NCBI RefSeq assembly: GCF_001748385.1
Contig: NZ_BCLI01000005.1
Location: forward strand, 186,001-250,000
From: Vulcanisaeta thermophila
Lineage (GTDB): Archaea > Thermoproteota > Thermoprotei > Thermoproteales > Thermocladiaceae
Direction: 5' to 3'
Length of the DNA stretch: 64,000 bases
Every line of letters begins with the position of its first letter. Within the stretch, counting starts at the first letter, position 1. The notes beneath the pieces are model-generated. The model was not told the origin of the DNA. It did no database searches and saw only the letters and a list, made by a program, of their open reading frames with translations. The position numbers were made by a program, and so were the translations under genes. Below, piece after piece: positions 1 to 8,829 of this stretch.

Positions 1-9
1 TTGTAAAGT

Positions 10-216
10 ATGGTTGAGTTCTTAAATGGCTGTATTATGCTAACAACAATAGGTCTCCCGTCAATTCCCGTCATTATCACCGGTATTTTACTCGACATGA
101 AGAAGAGGTATGTCTTGACCACTATGAATATTAGGAGTGCCGTTAGGGATATGCCAAGCCACAGTCGAAGGTACCTCGTGAATATGTTATTACCATACGT
201 GGGCATTGAGTATTAA
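10..216 (+). CDS. Hypothetical 68-residue protein
   Basis: I do not recognise this protein. It has an ATG start directly after an in-frame TAA. A hydrophobic stretch covers about residues 8-29, followed by a basic, polar C-terminal half, so it could be a small single-span membrane protein. The window edge hides its upstream signals, so I cannot judge a promoter. It lies upstream of cbiP on the same strand with a 77-base gap. It may be a chance reading frame. Confidence 0.25.
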   Translation: MVEFLNGCIMLTTIGLPSIPVIITGILLDMKKRYVLTTMNIRSAVRDMPSHSRRYLVNMLLPYVGIEY

Positions 217-293
217 GTGGGTAGCCAATTTATATGCTTTCCCTCCTAAATCCCCAGGGATTCTTTATTAGTTTGTGGCTTAAACTAAGCACG

Positions 294-1781
294 ATGCATG
301 CTTACATCGTCTCCACAATGAGTGATTCTGGGAAGACCACGTTAGTGGCTGGCCTGATAAGGTTGGCGGTGAACAAGGGTTTGAGAACAGCGCCATTCAA
401 GGCGCAGAACATGTCATTGAATAGCTACCCGGCCATTGAGGGTGGTGAGATAGCCCTGGCACAGGCCATGCAGTCATACGTAGCTGGTGTGAAACCCAGT
501 ATTTACTTCAACCCAGTGCTCATAAAGCCCATGGGTGAGGACAGGGCTGAGTACGTGGTTCTTGGTAAGCCCAGGAAACAAATAACCTTCGGTGATTACC
601 TCAGGGATGCGAGGTTCAGGGCCCTGGTGATAAGGGCCATTAAGGGCAGCATTAAGAGGTTAATCAATGAGTACGACTTGGTGATAGGTGAGGGGGCTGG
701 CTCCGCTTACGAACCAAACCTGGCACCGTACGACCTGGCAAACTTCAGACCAGCGCAGTGGCTTGGGGCCAATGTCTACGTTGTCCTGGACATAGACAGG
801 GGAGGGGCATTCACACAGGGGCTTGGGCTCATGAACTCACTACCCAGTAAGTGGAGGGGCATGGTCCGTGGATTCATAATAAACAAGTTTAGGGGTGACG
901 AGAGGCTGCTCAGGGATGCCGTGAAGTGGCTTGAGGATAGGACTGGGAAGCCCGTACTGGGCGTTATACCTTACATAAACGACTTAATACTGTGGCCCGA
1001 GGACTCCATGGACCTCAAGCCCATTGGGAATGGGCCCCTGGACATAGCCCTCATAGCCTACCCATACATCTCCAACTTCAACGACATATACCCACTGGCG
1101 TTTGAGGGGGACGTCACGGTGAGGATTGTTAGGTCACCCATGGAACTGGGGGAACCACACATGATAATACTACCCGGCTCCAAAAACGTGGTAGCCAGCG
1201 TGGAGTGGCTTAGAAGGACGGGGCTTGATAAAGCGATAAAGAGGCTGGTGGGCTCCTCAGTGATACTGGGCATATGCGGAGGATTCCAAGCACTAAGCAA
1301 AAAACTCAGCGACCCCACGGGAATCGAGGCGGGGGCACCAGGGCATTACCACGGGCTAGGGCTCATAGACCTGGAGGTTGAGTACGGAGTTGAGAAGATC
1401 ACCGCACTATCAAGGGCTGTGGTTAACCACGGGGGCATTGAGGGCGCGGAAATAAGGGGCTACGAAATACACAGGGGAATAATAAAATACACAGGAAGCA
1501 CGACCCCCTTCATAACAATAATCGAAAGAAACAACAGGAAGGTAAACATACCAGATGGAGTACTCGATGAGGGGAGAATGATCGTGGGAATAACACTACA
1601 CGACTCACTGGGAAACCCAGAATTCAGAACATTCATACTCAACCTGGCCAGGGAAATAGCGGGACTCCCAAAACAAAAACCCAACAACACAACAAGCATA
1701 ACAGCACTAATCAACCAAATAGACAAACTAGCCACAACAATAAAAAACAAAATAGACGTCGAATACATAATAAACCTCTAA
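294..1781 (+). CDS. cbiP: Cobyric acid synthase (CbiP/CobQ)
   Basis: Amidates the b, d, e and g side chains of adenosyl-cobyrinic acid diamide with glutamine and ATP, in the cobalamin pathway (family knowledge). The N-terminal half is a dethiobiotin-synthetase-like ATPase with the P-loop SDSGKTTLV near the start. The C-terminal half is a class I glutaminase domain with the nucleophile elbow LGICGGFQAL and a late His in HDSLG. The open frame extends up to 234, but I place the start at the ATG at 294. The protein then begins MHAYIVSTMSDSGKTT as in the family, and a TATA-like box (tttattagt, 262-270) lies about 27 bases upstream, which fits a leaderless message. The length of 495 residues is normal. 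The last 130 bases are noticeably A-rich. No other cobalamin gene is in the window. Confidence 0.95.
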   Translation: MHAYIVSTMSDSGKTTLVAGLIRLAVNKGLRTAPFKAQNMSLNSYPAIEGGEIALAQAMQSYVAGVKPSIYFNPVLIKPMGEDRAEYVVLGKPRKQITFGDYLRDARFRALVIRAIKGSIKRLINEYDLVIGEGAGSAYEPNLAPYDLANFRPAQWLGANVYVVLDIDRGGAFTQGLGLMNSLPSKWRGMVRGFIINKFRGDERLLRDAVKWLEDRTGKPVLGVIPYINDLILWPEDSMDLKPIGNGPLDIALIAYPYISNFNDIYPLAFEGDVTVRIVRSPMELGEPHMIILPGSKNVVASVEWLRRTGLDKAIKRLVGSSVILGICGGFQALSKKLSDPTGIEAGAPGHYHGLGLIDLEVEYGVEKITALSRAVVNHGGIEGAEIRGYEIHRGIIKYTGSTTPFITIIERNNRKVNIPDGVLDEGRMIVGITLHDSLGNPEFRTFILNLAREIAGLPKQKPNNTTSITALINQIDKLATTIKNKIDVEYIINL

Positions 1782-1929
1782 ACACCCCATCTCTTTCCTT
1801 CTTCGGTCTTCATAGTTGTGGGTAGATCCCTCAACCTTACTCCACAATCACTACTCAATCCCTAAAGCATACCTCTGCATTAAATTCAATCCCCCAACGA
1901 AGAAGACGCACCCGCAGTATGAGAGCTAT

Positions 1930-2053
1930 GTATTTATTTCGTGTCTTTTTGCTTTATTATTTTTGTTATTTTATGTTGAATTGCATGAGATTTTTAATGG
2001 TTATTTGTTCTTTTGTTTTTGTTTATTTGTGGTTTATTGTTGCATTGTTGGGT
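1930..2053 (+). terminator. T/G-rich tract, possible cbiP terminator
   Basis: About 120 bases in which the + strand is dominated by T and G, with several runs of four or five T (for example tctttttgc and atttttgtta). It lies 150 bases after the cbiP stop and before the asnA promoter. Oligo-T stretches act as intrinsic terminators in archaea, so this is a reasonable terminator zone. It is open in the asnA frame and would encode a very hydrophobic leader, but the promoter position argues against translation. Confidence 0.35.
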
Positions 2054-2086
2054 ATGCTTAATAATCCCTCACAGTCGCCGTGCTTG

Positions 2087-3160
2087 ATGGATAAGTGGCC
2101 CGAGAGGGAGAAGCCTCGTTTTCACCCTGCGGTTTTGGAGTTTGAGAAGATGGTTACGGATAGGGATGGGTATTTGAAGTTTATTAATGAGTGGCTTTCT
2201 TATTCCTGGCGGTGGGCTAGAGATGATAAGTATAGGCTTGTCTTTAGGGTCCAGGCTTCGATAGTGAATGCCCTGAGGGAGTTTTTGGATTCCCAGGGGT
2301 TTACGGAGGTCCTTGCGCCGATAATTGGCCCCGTGACTGATCCTGGTATTAGGGGTGCTAAGCAGGCTACGGTGGATTTCTACGGGATGGAGTATAAGGT
2401 CATGTCCAGCGCCATCCTCTATAAGCAGTACATGGCTGCGTCCCTGGGCAAGATCTACTTCCTGAGCCCGAACATTAGGTTCGAGCCCAATGACAGTGTG
2501 TTCACGGGTAGGCACCTGGTGGAGTTTTACCAACTGGATTTGGAGGTTTACGGCGCCACTTATGACCAGGTTATTAATCTGGCTGAGGACATGATAATAT
2601 ACGTGGTTAAGTACGTGAGGGATCTCCATGGTAAGGAGCTTGAGGATAAGCTAAATAGGCAGTTGCCCGAGTTTAAGAAGCCCTTTAGGAGGTATACGCA
2701 TGCGGAGGCTGTGGAGATAGTGAATAAGCTTGGTTGTGAGAATCCCAAGGGTTCGGAGATAAGGTGGGAGTGTGAGAAATTGCTCTCTGCCTATCATGAT
2801 AACCCATTCTTCATAATAGACTACCCCAAGGGTGCCAGGGGATTCTATGACAGGGAGGACCCGGAGAGGCCCGGTATTCTCAGGGATTTTGACATGCTAT
2901 ACCCGGAGGGTTTTGGGGAGGCGATTAGCGGTGCTGAGCGTGAGTACGAGCCAGTGAAGGTCATAGCCAGGATGAGGGAGAGTGGTGAGGACCCAAATAA
3001 GTACAGGTGGTACCTAATGATGCTCAGGGAGTTCTACCCACTGAAGACCGCGGGGTTTGGGATAGGTGTTGAGAGGCTCACGAGGTACATATGCGGGTTA
3101 AGGGCTGTTTGGGAGGCGAGGCCCTACCCCAAGCTTGCGGGTATTGGACCAACACCGTAA
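2087..3160 (+). CDS. asnA: Archaeal asparagine synthetase, AspRS/AsnRS paralogue
   Basis: Resembles the class II aminoacyl-tRNA synthetase catalytic core of Asp/AsnRS but has no N-terminal anticodon-binding domain. This is the layout of the archaeal asparagine synthetase family, which makes Asn from Asp, ATP and ammonia. Visible class II elements are motif 2 (NIRFEPNDSVFTGRHLVEFYQLDLEV) in the middle and a C-terminal motif 3 (GFGIGVERLTRYI). The open frame reaches back to 1919, but that leader is T-rich and hydrophobic. I choose the ATG at 2087 because the TATA-like box gcttaataat (2056-2065) is about 26 bases upstream. An ATG at 2054 is the alternative. The start choice is an inference; the family assignment is firmer than the exact substrate. 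Confidence 0.85.
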   Translation: MDKWPEREKPRFHPAVLEFEKMVTDRDGYLKFINEWLSYSWRWARDDKYRLVFRVQASIVNALREFLDSQGFTEVLAPIIGPVTDPGIRGAKQATVDFYGMEYKVMSSAILYKQYMAASLGKIYFLSPNIRFEPNDSVFTGRHLVEFYQLDLEVYGATYDQVINLAEDMIIYVVKYVRDLHGKELEDKLNRQLPEFKKPFRRYTHAEAVEIVNKLGCENPKGSEIRWECEKLLSAYHDNPFFIIDYPKGARGFYDREDPERPGILRDFDMLYPEGFGEAISGAEREYEPVKVIARMRESGEDPNKYRWYLMMLREFYPLKTAGFGIGVERLTRYICGLRAVWEARPYPKLAGIGPTP

Positions 3161-3171
3161 TTAAAACACCC

Positions 3172-4407
3172 CTAAGTCAGTAGTGATGCCAGCACCACCT
3201 TGACATCGCTCAGTACATCGTTTATGTTAACATGCTCATCGGGTGCGTGGGCCGTTTCGCTGGTTGTCATCCAAACCGCTGCGGGTATCCCCCTCATCCT
3301 CAGGTACTTGGCGTAGGTCCCGCCACCAATACCCATGGGCTTTGCCTCCTTATTTTTAACAAGCCTTATCGCGTTGGCCAGCCTCCTCACAATCTCACTG
3401 TTGGGGTCCGTGGGTGGTGCCGGGTCCTCCCTACTAACGACCTCAACGGTGACCTTGCAGCCATGTTTGGCGCAGAATTCATTGCTTACGTTATTCACTG
3501 TGTTTAGCACATCATCCAGTGGGTATGTTGGTAATACTCTGCAGTCTATGTAGAATACGTGCTTCCCTGGTATGGTATTTACATTGCCCACGTTGGGCTC
3601 CACCTTGGTTGGTTCGAAGGTGGATTTTGGCGGTACGAAGAGCGGGTCCTCCGCTTTGAATTTCTCGTGGAGTGCCCTGTCTAATTCGAGCATTAATTCC
3701 GCCCCCAGCCTATGTGCGTTGAGTCCAAGCTCGGGTAGGCTTGCGTGGGCTTGTTTTCCATATACCGTTACCTTAATCCATAGTATGCCCTTTTCGGATA
3801 CCTCTATCATGGTTCCCTCGGGATTACCAGCGTCTGGTACTAGGACTAGGTCCGTGGGCTTTATCAGCCCTGGCTCCTTGTCTATCACGTACCTAATACC
3901 GTACCTTGACCCCACCTCCTCATCAGCAGCAAGCATGATGCCGAGGTTCACTGGCGGCTTAATACCCAGGTCCCTCAATGCCTTGGCCGCCGTGAGCCCC
4001 ATGACTATGCCCTGCCCGTCATCCTCAACGCCCCTACCGTATATTACGTCATTGATTACGGTTGCCCTGAAGGGTTCGTGGGTCCATAGGGACTTGTCCC
4101 CCTCTGGCACCGTGTCCATGTGGGCGATCACCCAGTATGTTCTTTCTGTGTTTAATCCCCTGATTAAACCCACTATGTTGGGCCTACTACCGCGCTTGGC
4201 CCTTGGGTCTGGCGCCTCGATCACCCTCACCTCATTGAATAAGTCCTTCATTATGCCTAGGAAGTACTCTGCCCTGTCCCACTCGCCGTCGCCGCCGTTT
4301 TCTGGGGCTAGGGCTTTTATTGGTATGAATTCCCTGCAGAGGTTTATTACGTAGTCCCTTAACTCATCTACGTGCCTCAACACCCTGTTAATTTCATTAC
4401 TGGCCAT
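3172..4407 (-). CDS. M20-family metallopeptidase (ArgE/DapE/carboxypeptidase type)
   Basis: A two-zinc amidohydrolase/peptidase of the M20 family. The metal-site motifs are in order: AHMDTVPEG (first His and Asp), GRGVEDDGQG (bridging Asp), AADEEVGSR (catalytic Glu pair), VPDAGNPEG and, near the C terminus, the last His in ETAHAPDEH. The central lid/dimerisation domain lies between. At 411 residues it has the usual length. The exact substrate cannot be read from sequence; a dipeptidase or acyl-amino-acid deacylase are both possible. The start is supported by a TATA-like box (tatttaag, about 4431-4438) some 27 bases upstream. It converges with asnA. Confidence 0.85.
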   Translation of the reverse strand: MASNEINRVLRHVDELRDYVINLCREFIPIKALAPENGGDGEWDRAEYFLGIMKDLFNEVRVIEAPDPRAKRGSRPNIVGLIRGLNTERTYWVIAHMDTVPEGDKSLWTHEPFRATVINDVIYGRGVEDDGQGIVMGLTAAKALRDLGIKPPVNLGIMLAADEEVGSRYGIRYVIDKEPGLIKPTDLVLVPDAGNPEGTMIEVSEKGILWIKVTVYGKQAHASLPELGLNAHRLGAELMLELDRALHEKFKAEDPLFVPPKSTFEPTKVEPNVGNVNTIPGKHVFYIDCRVLPTYPLDDVLNTVNNVSNEFCAKHGCKVTVEVVSREDPAPPTDPNSEIVRRLANAIRLVKNKEAKPMGIGGGTYAKYLRMRGIPAAVWMTTSETAHAPDEHVNINDVLSDVKVVLASLLT

Positions 4408-4515
4408 ACATTTTGGTTGGTGGTTATGGCTATTTAAGTTATGCCCTGTGTCATGTTATTTTTCTTGAAATGGGGAATTTAATTTTTAAGTTGTTTTTGA
4501 CCCGTTGATTAGTGA

Positions 4516-5688
4516 ATGATTGGTTTGAGGGCATTGGTGCTTAGTTATAGGGATTACGAACTGGATCAATTGGCTAAGGCTTATCTTAATGAGGAGGAGG
4601 TCAGGGAATTACTCAATAACCTAAACTCAGCCGTTATACTACAGACATGCAATAGGGTTGAGTTTTACCTGGACCATGATGAGGATTTCAACCAAGTGAG
4701 CAAGCTGATAACCGAAAGGTCAGGCCTAAGGCCCAGGGTCTATGAGGAGTTAGATGCGGTTAGGCATTTGTTAATGGTTACCGCGGGCCTGGACTCCATG
4801 TTCTTTGGTGAGCGTGAAATACTAACGCAGGTGAAGCGCGCATTGAGCGCAGGCAAGCCCTCGCCCATGCTTAGGAAGTTGTTTGAGATGGCCATTAGGT
4901 TTGGGGAGAGGTTTAGGCGGGAGCACAACCTTGGGGAGTTATCCTTCACCTCCTTCCTCAATGACTTCATAGCGGGTAGGGTTAGTGAGGGGGACAGTGT
5001 GTTGGTTGTGGGTGGTGGTGAGGTTGCGAGGGCCGTGGTTAGGGGCCTCATTAGGCGTGGTGTGAGGGGTGTCACGGTGGTTAATAGGAGCCTTGATAGG
5101 TTGATTCATGAGTTTGGTAATAAGGGAGTGAGGGTGCTGGGTCTTGATAAACTCCATGAGGAGTTATCCCTCAATCACTATGACGTGTTGGTGTCCGCAG
5201 TATCCGTTAAGTCCCCAATAATAGACATAACCAAAATACCCAGCGATCACGTCCCCAGGTTAATAATTGATGTCTCCACGCCAAGGTCCGTGGATGTTAA
5301 TGGTAAGTTCAGGGATAGGATTGTGACGCTTGAGGATTTAAGGGGTGAGTATGTTAAGTACATCAACGGTAAATTCCAAGCACTGAACTACAGCGGTGAG
5401 GTTGAGGGGGAGGCCAGGAGGATTTATAGGTTATTATTGAGGGGGTTGGCTGATGATGTGGTTAGGGATGTCATGGGTTTCGTGGAGAGGATTAGGGAGG
5501 AGGAGGTTCGTGAGGCCGTGAACGCATTAAGGAGTGGTAGGAGTCCCGAGGAGGTTATTGAGGCCATGAGTAGGTCTTTGGTGAAGAAGCTCATGCATAA
5601 TTACCTGGAGAGCATTAGGAGGGGTGTTGAGGTAGGTAGGATGGACATCGTCAATGAGCTCAAAAACTCATTACTGGGCAGGTCCTAA
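4516..5688 (+). CDS. hemA: Glutamyl-tRNA reductase
   Basis: Reduces glutamyl-tRNA(Glu) to glutamate-1-semialdehyde with NADPH, the first committed step of C5 tetrapyrrole synthesis. The catalytic cysteine is Cys45 in LQTCNRVEFYL. A Rossmann NADPH site follows (VLVVGGGEVARAVVRGL), then the long C-terminal helical dimerisation domain. At 390 residues it is typical. A TATA-like aatttttaag at 4481-4490 precedes the ATG by about 30 bases. It converges with hemL, which performs the next reaction, with only 13 bases between their stops. Confidence 0.96.
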   Translation: MIGLRALVLSYRDYELDQLAKAYLNEEEVRELLNNLNSAVILQTCNRVEFYLDHDEDFNQVSKLITERSGLRPRVYEELDAVRHLLMVTAGLDSMFFGEREILTQVKRALSAGKPSPMLRKLFEMAIRFGERFRREHNLGELSFTSFLNDFIAGRVSEGDSVLVVGGGEVARAVVRGLIRRGVRGVTVVNRSLDRLIHEFGNKGVRVLGLDKLHEELSLNHYDVLVSAVSVKSPIIDITKIPSDHVPRLIIDVSTPRSVDVNGKFRDRIVTLEDLRGEYVKYINGKFQALNYSGEVEGEARRIYRLLLRGLADDVVRDVMGFVERIREEEVREAVNALRSGRSPEEVIEAMSRSLVKKLMHNYLESIRRGVEVGRMDIVNELKNSLLGRS

Positions 5689-5701
5689 CCACACCCCTTC
5701 A

Positions 5702-6991
5702 CTACTTACTTAATGCGATGCTCCTCACAGCATCCTCAAACGCACCCAGTGTTTCGTTGATAATGTCATCCGTATGCGCAGATGATGTGAATACGCCCTC
5801 AAACTGACTCGGCGCAATGAAGACCCCGCGCTTTAGTAGTTCCTCGTGGATCCTAACGTAGAGCTTGGCGTTGGATTTATTCGCTGTCTCGTGGTCGTAA
5901 ACCTCCCCCTTGGTCAGGAAGAATTGAAGCATGGTGGGTGCCCAGTTAACTGTGTGGTCAATACCATACCTACCCAGTACATCGTCAAAGCCCCTGGCCA
6001 ACTTCCTAGAGGCCTCGATGGCGATTTCATAGGCGTTCGTGGTCTCGAGAACCTCTATTGTGGCTAGGCCCGCGATCATCGTGATTGGGTGCCCGTTGAA
6101 TGTCCCCGCATTGAACACAGGGCCGCTTGGTGATAGTTTATCCATTATCTCCTCACTGGCCCCAACAGCACCCACTGGGAACCCACCACCAATGATCTTT
6201 CCCAGGGTGGTTATGTCCGCCTTGACGCCGTAGAGCCTCTGGGCCCCTCCAAGGCCCACCCTGTAGCCAGTGACCACCTCATCGAGTATGAGCAGTACGC
6301 CGTACTTATCTGCAAGTTCCCTCAGGCCCTTTAGGAAGCCTTCCCTGGGTGGTATTATTCCGTAATTTGCCATTATGGGTTCCACTATTATTGCTGCCAC
6401 ATCATTGGCCTCGCTCCTCAGTATCCTCTCCACGCTCTCTAGGTCGTTGTACCTGGCCACCAGGGTTAATTTAGCCACGTCCTCAGGGATGCCCGCTGAT
6501 GATGGGGTTCCGAAGTGGGCAGCGGCACTGCCGGCCTTAACTAGTACGTAATCCACCGCGCCGTGGTAGCAACCCTCGAACTTGATTATCTTCCTCCTCC
6601 CCGTGAACCCCCTGGCCAACCTAATGGCTGTGGCCACGGCCTCGCCACCGCTGTTTACGAACCTAACCTTCCTAATGCTTGGGAAGTGACTGGTTATTTT
6701 CCTTGCCAGTGACACCTCGGCCTCTGTGGGTGCTCCAAAGAGCCAGCCATTGCTTATGTACTCCATCACCCTCTTAACCACGGGCTCCGGTGCGTGGCCC
6801 AGTATTAATGGTCCGTAGCCCAGCACGTAATCTATCAACCTCTCCCCATCAACCGTGAATATGAATGGGCCCTTGCCTCCCCTCACGAAGAATGGGTATG
6901 GCTTCACGGCTGCCCTGACCGGGCTATCAACACCGCCAACCAGCACCCTGAGGGCCTCGTTGTAGAGCTCCCTGGATTTATCACCAGGCAT
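5702..6991 (-). CDS. hemL: Glutamate-1-semialdehyde 2,1-aminomutase
   Basis: PLP enzyme converting glutamate-1-semialdehyde to 5-aminolevulinate, the step after HemA. Class III aminotransferase motifs are clear: VNSGGEAVATAIRLAR, LILDEVVTGYR and the PLP lysine in TTLGKIIGGGFP (about Lys265). The frame opens at 7000 with a second ATG at 6991. I choose 6991 because the TATA-like element at 7011-7022 is then about 26 bases away. The protein begins MPGDKSRELYNEA, as other GSA aminotransferases do. It is divergent from ndk and shares its promoter region. Confidence 0.96.
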   Translation of the reverse strand: MPGDKSRELYNEALRVLVGGVDSPVRAAVKPYPFFVRGGKGPFIFTVDGERLIDYVLGYGPLILGHAPEPVVKRVMEYISNGWLFGAPTEAEVSLARKITSHFPSIRKVRFVNSGGEAVATAIRLARGFTGRRKIIKFEGCYHGAVDYVLVKAGSAAAHFGTPSSAGIPEDVAKLTLVARYNDLESVERILRSEANDVAAIIVEPIMANYGIIPPREGFLKGLRELADKYGVLLILDEVVTGYRVGLGGAQRLYGVKADITTLGKIIGGGFPVGAVGASEEIMDKLSPSGPVFNAGTFNGHPITMIAGLATIEVLETTNAYEIAIEASRKLARGFDDVLGRYGIDHTVNWAPTMLQFFLTKGEVYDHETANKSNAKLYVRIHEELLKRGVFIAPSQFEGVFTSSAHTDDIINETLGAFEDAVRSIALSK

Positions 6992-7010
6992 TATGCCCAT
7001 TGTGGGTTAA

Positions 7011-7022
7011 AGTATTAAAATT
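7011..7022. promoter_or_regulatory. Shared TATA region of hemL and ndk
   Basis: The short A/T element agtattaaaatt is the only good TATA candidate in the 52-base gap between the divergent hemL and ndk genes. It is about 27 bases from the ndk ATG (7044) and about 26 from the hemL ATG at 6991, so one element could serve both strands. Confidence 0.5.
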
Positions 7023-7043
7023 CATTGCCTATGAACCCCATGT

Positions 7044-7595
7044 ATGGTGGAGAGGACTTTGGTCATAATAAAGCCGGATGCGGTTAGGAGGGGCTTAATT
7101 GGTGAGATAATTAGTAGGTTTGAGAGGGTTGGGCTTCGCATAGTGGCCATGAAGATGATAAGGCTATCCAAGGAGGAGGCCGCGAAGTTCTACCCAAGCA
7201 GTGAGGAGTGGCTTAGGTCAGTGGGCAACAAGTCACTTAAGTCCTACGCGGAGTTGGGTAAGGATCCAAAGGCCGACCTGGGCACCGACGACCCCGTGGA
7301 GATTGGTAAGATAATACGTGGGTGGCTCGCGGATTACCTATCCATGGGGCCCATAGTGGTCATGGTCCTCGAGGGTAATAGGGCTGTGGAGGTGGTTAGG
7401 AAGATCGTGGGCGCCACCACACCCTACTCCTCACCGCCTGGTACAATACGTGGTGATTACTCCGTGGACAGCCCCGAGTTAGCTAATCTCGAGAAGAGGG
7501 CCCTGTTTAATCTTGTCCATGCGAGTGATAGCCCCAGGGAGGCTGAGAGGGAGATTAGGTTCTTCTTTAGGGATGACGAGTTCGTAACTTATTAA
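7044..7595 (+). CDS. ndk: Nucleoside diphosphate kinase
   Basis: Transfers the gamma phosphate from ATP to NDPs through a phosphohistidine. The N terminus (TLVIIKPDAVRRGLIG) and the active-site His region (NLVHASDSPREAEREI) are typical. At 183 residues it is clearly longer than the usual 140-150. Extra segments lie around SLKSYAELGKDPKADLG and just before the active-site His (SPELANLEKRAL). Longer NDKs of this kind are, as far as I recall, known in crenarchaea. It overlaps the stop of the convergent glucose dehydrogenase gene by four bases. Confidence 0.95.
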   Translation: MVERTLVIIKPDAVRRGLIGEIISRFERVGLRIVAMKMIRLSKEEAAKFYPSSEEWLRSVGNKSLKSYAELGKDPKADLGTDDPVEIGKIIRGWLADYLSMGPIVVMVLEGNRAVEVVRKIVGATTPYSSPPGTIRGDYSVDSPELANLEKRALFNLVHASDSPREAEREIRFFFRDDEFVTY

Positions 7596-8647
7596 AGGGG
7601 TGTTATTTGAATTACGGATTTAATATCATCGTGACCCCAGGAATATGCGTACTCATACTCATCCAGCGTAACCTCCTTGGTTATTAACCTCCTAACCCAG
7701 CCATTAAACTCAAACTTAGCCTTAACCAAATCCTCAACACCAGCCCTGAAGGCGTCTATACTGGCGTTTGTGGCCCCGATTATTAACTTGTTACGTCTCC
7801 AATCATCAAGTAGGGGTGCCAGGTTCACGTTCTTACCGTCGAGGTATATTCCCAGGAGCACGGCAACACCATCGGGGCCCAGGTGCTTTATTGCCTCATA
7901 AGCCGCGGCTGTGGATCCCGTGGCCTCTATCACTATGTCAAACTCACCCTCTACCTGGTCCATGTTCACATTCACGTACTTAGCCCCTAAATCCCTGGCC
8001 AACTTAGCCTTCAGGCTATCGTATGGCCTTGTTGCTGTTATTACGATGTCCGTGAAGCCCCTGAGCCTCATTACCATCAGTGCCAACATGCCAATGGGGC
8101 CGGCACCCATTATCAAAACCCTCCTGGGGCTCCAGGATGTGAACCTGGCCTTACCAAGCCTTAATGCCAAGTCCACACCCTTCTCAACGATGCTCAGTGG
8201 TTCCGTTAGGACGGCAACGTCTCGTATCTCCTTGGGAACCCTCACGAGGAACCTGGCATCACTCACGGCATACTCCGCCGCGAACCCGTGGAGGTACCAT
8301 ATACCATGCTCAGCGTATGTTCCCCTTGGGCAGTAGTCCAGTTCGTTTATTGGTAGTGTGCACGTTAGTGGTCTCCTTACTGTGGGTACTACGAGGTCTC
8401 CGACGCCCACGTTGTCTACGCCCTGGCCTAGTTCGGCTACTTCGGCTAGGGCCTCATGACCAAGAATTAAGTATTCCTCGCCTGGCGGTGGTGCGCCGTA
8501 CCTTCCCTCTATTATGTCCTTATCCGTACCGCAAACACCAACCTCAACAGGCCTAAGAAGCACCTGACCCCTACCAGGACTTGGTTTTGGCATGTCCCTT
8601 AGCGCCAGTGAGTCCCTTGTTAGTGGTATTACCGTGACCGCCTTCAT
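7592..8647 (-). CDS. gdh: Glucose 1-dehydrogenase, zinc-dependent MDR family
   Basis: Medium-chain zinc alcohol-dehydrogenase-type protein of the crenarchaeal glucose dehydrogenase group. It would oxidise glucose (and often galactose or xylose) with NAD(P)+ in the archaeal Entner-Doudoroff route. Visible features are GVCGTDKDIIEGRYG (catalytic zinc Cys), LGHEALAEV (zinc His and Glu), the Rossmann motif MGAGPIGMLALMVMRLRG and a C-terminal SWGHDDIKSVI. The 351-residue length is normal. A TATA-like box (gtatataaat, 8671-8680) lies about 28 bases upstream. Beyond it is an inverted repeat (8697-8715) that may be an operator. Confidence 0.85.
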   Translation of the reverse strand: MKAVTVIPLTRDSLALRDMPKPSPGRGQVLLRPVEVGVCGTDKDIIEGRYGAPPPGEEYLILGHEALAEVAELGQGVDNVGVGDLVVPTVRRPLTCTLPINELDYCPRGTYAEHGIWYLHGFAAEYAVSDARFLVRVPKEIRDVAVLTEPLSIVEKGVDLALRLGKARFTSWSPRRVLIMGAGPIGMLALMVMRLRGFTDIVITATRPYDSLKAKLARDLGAKYVNVNMDQVEGEFDIVIEATGSTAAAYEAIKHLGPDGVAVLLGIYLDGKNVNLAPLLDDWRRNKLIIGATNASIDAFRAGVEDLVKAKFEFNGWVRRLITKEVTLDEYEYAYSWGHDDIKSVIQITPL

Positions 8648-8696
8648 CTCTTGTTGTTCTGGGTGTGGTGGTATATAAATGGTTGTGGTTTATACA

Positions 8697-8715
8697 TTGG
8701 TTTCGGTTTAACCAA
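8697..8715. promoter_or_regulatory. Inverted repeat upstream of gdh and the cyclase gene
   Basis: TTGGTT (8697-8702) and AACCAA (8710-8715) form a perfect 6-bp inverted repeat around a 7-base centre. It sits just upstream of the gdh TATA box in a 182-base divergent intergenic region. The half-site sequence ggttt recurs nearby (8681-8692). A regulator binding here could affect gdh, the cyclase gene, or both. This is inference only. Confidence 0.35.
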
Positions 8716-8829
8716 TTATGATGTGTAACGCCTAATTGAAAACTACACAGATAACACCCACTATATAGGCTATTTATTAAACGCTAGTGGATGCTAACCT
8801 TTAAAAGAGGCGCATCATCATGTTGATTC

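Noticed and set aside
1919-2053. N-terminal extension of asparagine synthetase
   Set aside because: Extremely T-rich and hydrophobic, unlike a synthetase N terminus. A TATA box with correct spacing precedes the ATG at 2087.
3572-4354. 260-residue open frame antisense to the M20 peptidase
   Set aside because: Low-complexity Ser/Pro/Leu translation with no domain. The opposite strand encodes a complete enzyme with all motifs.
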